A stretch of 6,357 nucleotides of DNA from contig QNYI01000067.1 in the NCBI GenBank assembly GCA_003978805.1, positions 1-6,357 on the forward strand, read 5' to 3'. This document shows, piece after piece, positions 3,909 through 6,357 of this stretch (position 1 is the stretch's first letter; each line of letters begins with the position of its first letter). Position numbers and translations under genes: made by a program. Under the pieces are notes generated by a model. That model was not told the DNA's origin and made no database searches. It saw only the letters and a program-made list of their open reading frames with translations. Source of the stretch: Desulfurobacterium sp. GTDB taxonomy: Bacteria; Aquificota; Aquificia; Desulfurobacteriales; Desulfurobacteriaceae.

Positions 3909-6206
3909 ATGAAGAGGATAACCGTTGTAAAGAGGAAAGGGGTAAGGGAACCTTTGAACATAGAAAAGATACGCAAGGTTATAAATTGGGCAGCCGAAGG
4001 CCTTGATGTTAATACGCTTAAGCTTGAATCAAGGTTAAAGCTTCACTTCTTTGACGGGATAACAACGCGCCAGATCCACGAGGCCGTTATCAATACTGCT
4101 CTTCAACTTACGACTCCGGAAGAGCCAGACTGGAGAATCCTCGCCGGAAGGCTCTTCATCTTCAACCTCTACAAGGAAGTCTCCATAAGGAGGGGGACTT
4201 CCAAGCTTGCCTACGTTGGAGGGGGAGAGGAGTACCTAAGGGTCGTTAAAGACCTCATAGAAAAAGGGCTCTATACGGAAGAGCTCCTAAGAGCCTACTC
4301 AGAGGAAGAAATTAAGGAAGCAGGGGATTATTTAAACCTTAAGTACGACTTCCTCTACGACTACGCTGGCGCTAACCTCCTTGCAAAGAGATACCTGTGC
4401 ATCTACGAGGACTACCCGATAGAGCTCCCCCAAGAGATGTACATGAGCATAGCCTTAATGCTTGCAAAGAACGAGCCTAAAGAGACAAGAATGAAAACCG
4501 TTAAAAAGTTCTACGACCTCATAGCCGGTAAAAAGCTCTCCTTGGCAACTCCTATTCTCATAAACCTTCGCCGTCCAAACGGTAACCTTTCCTCCTGCTT
4601 TATAACGGCAATGGACGACAACCTTGACTCCATAATGTACACGGCAGAGCAGGTAGCACAGATTTCTAAAAGGGCCGGAGGGGTCGGGGTTAACCTCTCA
4701 AGGATAAGGGCTCAGGGCTCTTGGATAAAGAAGGTCTTTGGGGCAAGCGGTGGAATAGTCCCTTGGGCAAAGATCCTTAACGACGTTGCAGTTGCCGTTA
4801 ATCAGGAAGGGAAGAGGGCCGGAGCTGTGACCATAGCCTTAGACGTGTGGCACCTTGACATTTACGACTTTCTGGAACTCAAAACCGAGAACGGAGACTT
4901 AAGGCGTAAGGCCTTTGACATCTTCCCTCAAGTGGTTATCCCTGACCTCTTTATGGAGAGAGTAAAGTATAACCAAGATTGGCTTCTCGTTGACCCTTAC
5001 GAAGTAGAGAAAAAGTTTGGATTTAAGCTCTACGAGCTCTGGGGAGAGGAATTTGAAAAGGCTTACATGCAGGTAGAGAACGAGTCCCACAAGCTAAAGC
5101 TGAAGAAGAAAGTAAAGGCTAAGGAGCTCCTAAAGGAGATTTTAAAGACACAGGTTGCGACGGGACTTCCCTACATCTTCTTTAAGGACACGGCAAACAG
5201 GCTAAACCCCTTAAAGCACGACGGCTACATAGGTAACGGCAACCTCTGTATGGAGAGTTTCTCTAACTTTAGGCCGTCAAAAGGCTTTAAAACCTACATG
5301 AAAGACGGAAAGATTATTCGGGAGATTGAAGAGCCGGGACTTGTCCACACCTGTAACCTGCTCTCTATCAACCTTGCGAACATAAACAGCGACGAAGAGC
5401 TTGAAGAGGCAGTTAGAACAGCTGTCAGGATACTTGACAATACCATAGAGTTGACAACTCCTCCAATTCCGGAGAGTAAACTCCACAACCATAGGTACAG
5501 AACCATAGGAATAGGGACTCTTGGACTTGCAGACTACTTAGCGAAGAGGGAAATACCTTACGGTAAACAGTCCCTTAGAGTTATTGAGGAGCTCTACGAA
5601 AAGATTGCCTACTACGGAATAGACGAGAGCATCAACTTGGCAAAGGAAAGGGGAGCTTTCCCTGCCTATGAGGGCTCGGACTGGAGCAAAGGGATAATCA
5701 TCGGGAAAGACGCTAAGTACCTCTCAGAAAAGACTAAGCTAAAGGAGAAATGGCTGGAGCTCTTAGCCAAGCTCAAAAAGTACGGAATCAGGAACGGACA
5801 GCTCTTTGCAATCGCTCCGAACACAAGCTCCGGCCTCCTTCAGGGGGCAACCCCCGGCGTTCTTCCACCGTTTTCACGCTTTTACATTGATAAGAACCAA
5901 AAGCAGGCCGTTCCGATATGTCCTCCCTACGTGAAAGAGAAGTTCTGGTTCTACAGGGAGAGTAAATATATGGATCAAAAGGAAGTTGTTGAAATAATTG
6001 CCACAATTCAGAAGTGGGTTGACAGCGGAATCTCAATGGAGCTCCTATTTAACCTCAACCTCGGGATAAGAGCCCGCGACATCTACGAGACCGTAATGCT
6101 TGCTTGGGAAAAAGGCATAAAGACCATTTACTACGTAAGAACAATCCAAAAGGACAGTCAGCAAGCAATTTCTAAAAAAGAAGAGTGCGTAGCCTGTGCT
6201 AACTAA
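3909..6206 (+). CDS. nrdA: Ribonucleoside-diphosphate reductase, class Ia large (alpha) subunit
   Basis: NrdA reduces ribonucleoside diphosphates to deoxyribonucleotides using a radical passed from NrdB. The 765-residue protein is of normal length (E. coli 761) and uninterrupted, with no intein. Residues 2 to about 90 form an ATP-cone; residues aligned with the E. coli nucleotide contacts are kept (Lys8, Arg9, Glu14, Asn17, Lys20, Thr53, His57), so dATP feedback inhibition is likely. In the catalytic barrel, Cys230 (LSSCF) and Cys482 (HTCNLLS) are the redox pair, and Asn445, Cys447 and Glu449 (NLCME) are the radical site. PNTSSG near 637 binds substrate phosphate, Tyr741-Tyr742 belong to the radical path, and the tail has the CVAC pair (Cys760, Cys763) that reloads the active site. 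ATG 3909 follows GGGAGG by 4 nt; an in-frame start 30 codons earlier at 3819 gives a non-homologous leader and no ribosome site. nrdB follows after 14 nt. Confidence 0.97.
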   Translation: MKRITVVKRKGVREPLNIEKIRKVINWAAEGLDVNTLKLESRLKLHFFDGITTRQIHEAVINTALQLTTPEEPDWRILAGRLFIFNLYKEVSIRRGTSKLAYVGGGEEYLRVVKDLIEKGLYTEELLRAYSEEEIKEAGDYLNLKYDFLYDYAGANLLAKRYLCIYEDYPIELPQEMYMSIALMLAKNEPKETRMKTVKKFYDLIAGKKLSLATPILINLRRPNGNLSSCFITAMDDNLDSIMYTAEQVAQISKRAGGVGVNLSRIRAQGSWIKKVFGASGGIVPWAKILNDVAVAVNQEGKRAGAVTIALDVWHLDIYDFLELKTENGDLRRKAFDIFPQVVIPDLFMERVKYNQDWLLVDPYEVEKKFGFKLYELWGEEFEKAYMQVENESHKLKLKKKVKAKELLKEILKTQVATGLPYIFFKDTANRLNPLKHDGYIGNGNLCMESFSNFRPSKGFKTYMKDGKIIREIEEPGLVHTCNLLSINLANINSDEELEEAVRTAVRILDNTIELTTPPIPESKLHNHRYRTIGIGTLGLADYLAKREIPYGKQSLRVIEELYEKIAYYGIDESINLAKERGAFPAYEGSDWSKGIIIGKDAKYLSEKTKLKEKWLELLAKLKKYGIRNGQLFAIAPNTSSGLLQGATPGVLPPFSRFYIDKNQKQAVPICPPYVKEKFWFYRESKYMDQKEVVEIIATIQKWVDSGISMELLFNLNLGIRARDIYETVMLAWEKGIKTIYYVRTIQKDSQQAISKKEECVACAN

Positions 6207-6210
6207 ATAA

Positions 6211-6216
6211 GGAGGT
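6211..6216 (+). promoter_or_regulatory. Ribosome binding site of nrdB
   Basis: GGAGGT 4 nt before the ATG at 6221 fixes the start of the truncated downstream gene. It lies in the 14-nt spacer after the nrdA stop, so nrdA and nrdB form one operon. Confidence 0.8.
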
Positions 6217-6220
6217 AGAA

Positions 6221-6357
6221 ATGGCTGATATAAAGAAGGAGCTTATGAAACCTCGTCCGATATTTAACCCTGAAGGGAACGACGACCCGGCGAAGAGGGG
6301 AATACTCCACGGAGACACGACCAACATCTTTAACCTGAACGTCATTAAATACGAGTG
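6221..6357 (+). CDS. nrdB: Ribonucleoside-diphosphate reductase small (beta) subunit, N-terminal part; runs off the window
   Basis: The first 45 codons are visible. The stretch RPIFNPEGNDD (12-22) followed by GDTTNIFNLNVIKY (31-44) is the typical N-terminus of one NrdB lineage. NrdB holds the diiron (or related dimetal) centre that creates the radical used by NrdA, and the position directly behind nrdA supports the call. The metal ligands and the radical tyrosine lie further on, so the window cannot show whether it is a tyrosyl-radical or another class I subtype, nor whether it is interrupted by an intein or intron, as known for some Aquificales ribonucleotide reductase genes. Confidence 0.92.
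   Translation, partial: MADIKKELMKPRPIFNPEGNDDPAKRGILHGDTTNIFNLNVIKYE

Overview
The window reads as ordinary bacterial chromosome, probably from a thermophile. Most residues of the encoded proteins are K, E, R, I or V, arginine is mostly AGG/AGA, and genes are closely packed with strong GGAGG ribosome binding sites 4-5 nt from the start. The mix of genes (B12-switched metE, a YpiP/RsmJ-like methyltransferase, class Ia nrdAB) would suit a member of the Aquificota such as the Desulfurobacteriaceae. That placement is inference from style and was not checked by any search.

Layout, left to right. (1) Positions 1-288 form one long palindrome, with two 143-bp arms joined by a 2-nt centre. The left arm is the last 40 codons of a metE-like gene on the + strand. 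The right arm is the end of a complete metE on the - strand. The two genes therefore meet tail to tail as an inverted duplication. (2) The complete metE, for cobalamin-independent methionine synthase, occupies 166-2340 on the - strand. (3) Its 5' leader (2341-2592, - strand) holds a clear cobalamin riboswitch and a putative translational expression platform in which a TCCTGCGG element can pair with the metE Shine-Dalgarno region. (4) A 56-bp divergent promoter region leads into a + strand pair: a small GNAT-type acetyltransferase (2649-2918) and, 2 nt later, a YpiP/RsmJ-like SAM methyltransferase (2921-3703). (5) A 205-bp gap (3704-3908) holds promoter-like elements and short inverted repeats. 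(6) It is followed by nrdA, the class Ia ribonucleotide reductase large subunit (3909-6206), and, 14 nt later, the first 45 codons of nrdB (6221 to the window edge).

How the parts fit: metE makes methionine without B12 and is expected to be shut down by its riboswitch when cobalamin is plentiful, when a B12-dependent MetH (not in the window) would take over. Methionine feeds SAM, the cofactor of the neighbouring methyltransferase, but nothing in the sequence shows joint regulation. nrdA-nrdB is a separate transcription unit supplying deoxynucleotides.

The most unusual feature is the near-perfect metE tail-to-tail palindrome, whose differences are all concentrated in its inner part. I found no sign of a new defence or mobile system.
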